The notes under the pieces were generated by a model. That model did not search any database, was not told where the DNA came from, and saw only the letters and a list, made by a program, of their open reading frames with translations. A DNA stretch of 64,000 bases from Nematostella vectensis (lineage: Eukaryota; Cnidaria; Anthozoa; Actiniaria; Edwardsiidae): positions 2,850,001 to 2,914,000 of the forward strand of contig NC_064038.1 in assembly GCF_932526225.1 (NCBI RefSeq), given 5' to 3'. The position numbers and the translations under genes were made by a program. Position 1 is the first letter of the stretch. Every line of letters starts with the position of its first letter. Positions 63,571 to 64,000 of this stretch are shown piece after piece.

Positions 63571-64000
63571 CTACACAGGAATAGTTTGGTAGTAATAGTG
63601 ATACACAGGGATAGTTTAGTAGTAATAGTGATACACAGGGATAGTTTGGTAGTAATAGTGATACACAGGGATAGTTTGGTAGTAATAGTGATACACAGGG
63701 ATAGTTTGGTAGTAATAGTGATACACAGGGATAGTTTGGTAGTAATAGTGATACACAGGGATAGTTTGGTAGTAATAGTGATACACAGGAATAGTTTAGT
63801 AGTAATAGTGATACACAGGGATAGTTTGGTAGTAATAGTGATACACAGGGATAGTTTGGTAGTAATAGTGATACACAGGAATAGTTTGGTAGTAATAGTG
63901 ATACACAGGAATAGTTTAGTAGTAATAGTGATACACAGGGATAGTTTGGTAGTAATAGTGATACACAGAGATAGTTTGGTAGTAATAGTGATACACAGGG
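63571..64000. repeat. 30-bp minisatellite, at least 14 units, runs off the window
   Basis: The unit is ATACACAGGGATAG followed by TTTGGTAGTAATAGTG, exactly 30 bases. The visible units have no indels. Variation is almost confined to two positions, GGGATAG/GGAATAG and TTTGGT/TTTAGT, plus one GAGATAG (63961). The first unit starts CTACACAGGA. It lies in the TSP1-gene intron. Confidence 0.97.

Overview
This is an animal (metazoan) genomic window dominated by tandem repeats. The evidence is GT-AG introns in a multi-exon gene of extracellular thrombospondin type 1 (TSP1) domains, minisatellites, MITE-like and LTR-retroelement remnants, and no operons or bacterial-type genes. The style fits a marine invertebrate such as an anthozoan cnidarian, but that is inference; nothing here fixes the species.

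Layout. (1) Bases 1-55526 are one head-to-tail array of a unit of about 3.0 kb: 18 complete periods plus a final half unit. It enters from the left edge and stops abruptly at 55526. Units are very similar and differ by scattered substitutions, homopolymer lengths and a few indels. No unit carries a convincing gene; the short open frames recur because the DNA recurs. Inside each unit I see a 297-bp MITE-like insertion flanked by TTAA, a strong 44-nt hairpin, other short perfect inverted repeats, two tRNA-like segments with T-runs, a T-run/A-run/G-run segment, and an exon-like frame broken by the same stop in all 19 copies. Shared private variants show higher-order structure: copies 17 and 18 are practically identical, copies 3 and 4 are a close pair, and copies 6/8, 7/9, 10/12 and 13/15 share variants at two-unit (about 6 kb) spacing. 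(2) 55527-56390 is non-array sequence with a small four-unit repeat and no gene I can support. (3) 56391-59930 is a minisatellite of about 140 units of 25 bp, with an internal duplication offset by about 1.5 kb. (4) 59931-60406 is the 3' flank of the next gene. (5) 60407-63154, minus strand, holds the last six exons of a TSP1-repeat gene of ADAMTS / ADAMTS-like / papilin character. The exons splice into one frame of 318 codons plus stop. The 5' part lies beyond the right edge. (6) The large upstream intron, 63155 to the end, holds a possible plus-strand exon-like fragment, an LTR-retrotransposon remnant with a tRNA-Leu-type primer-binding site, and a 30-bp minisatellite that runs off the window.

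The only gene I would defend is the TSP1 gene; its product should be secreted or extracellular-matrix associated. Most of the window is tandem DNA whose interest lies in how it is amplified and homogenised.
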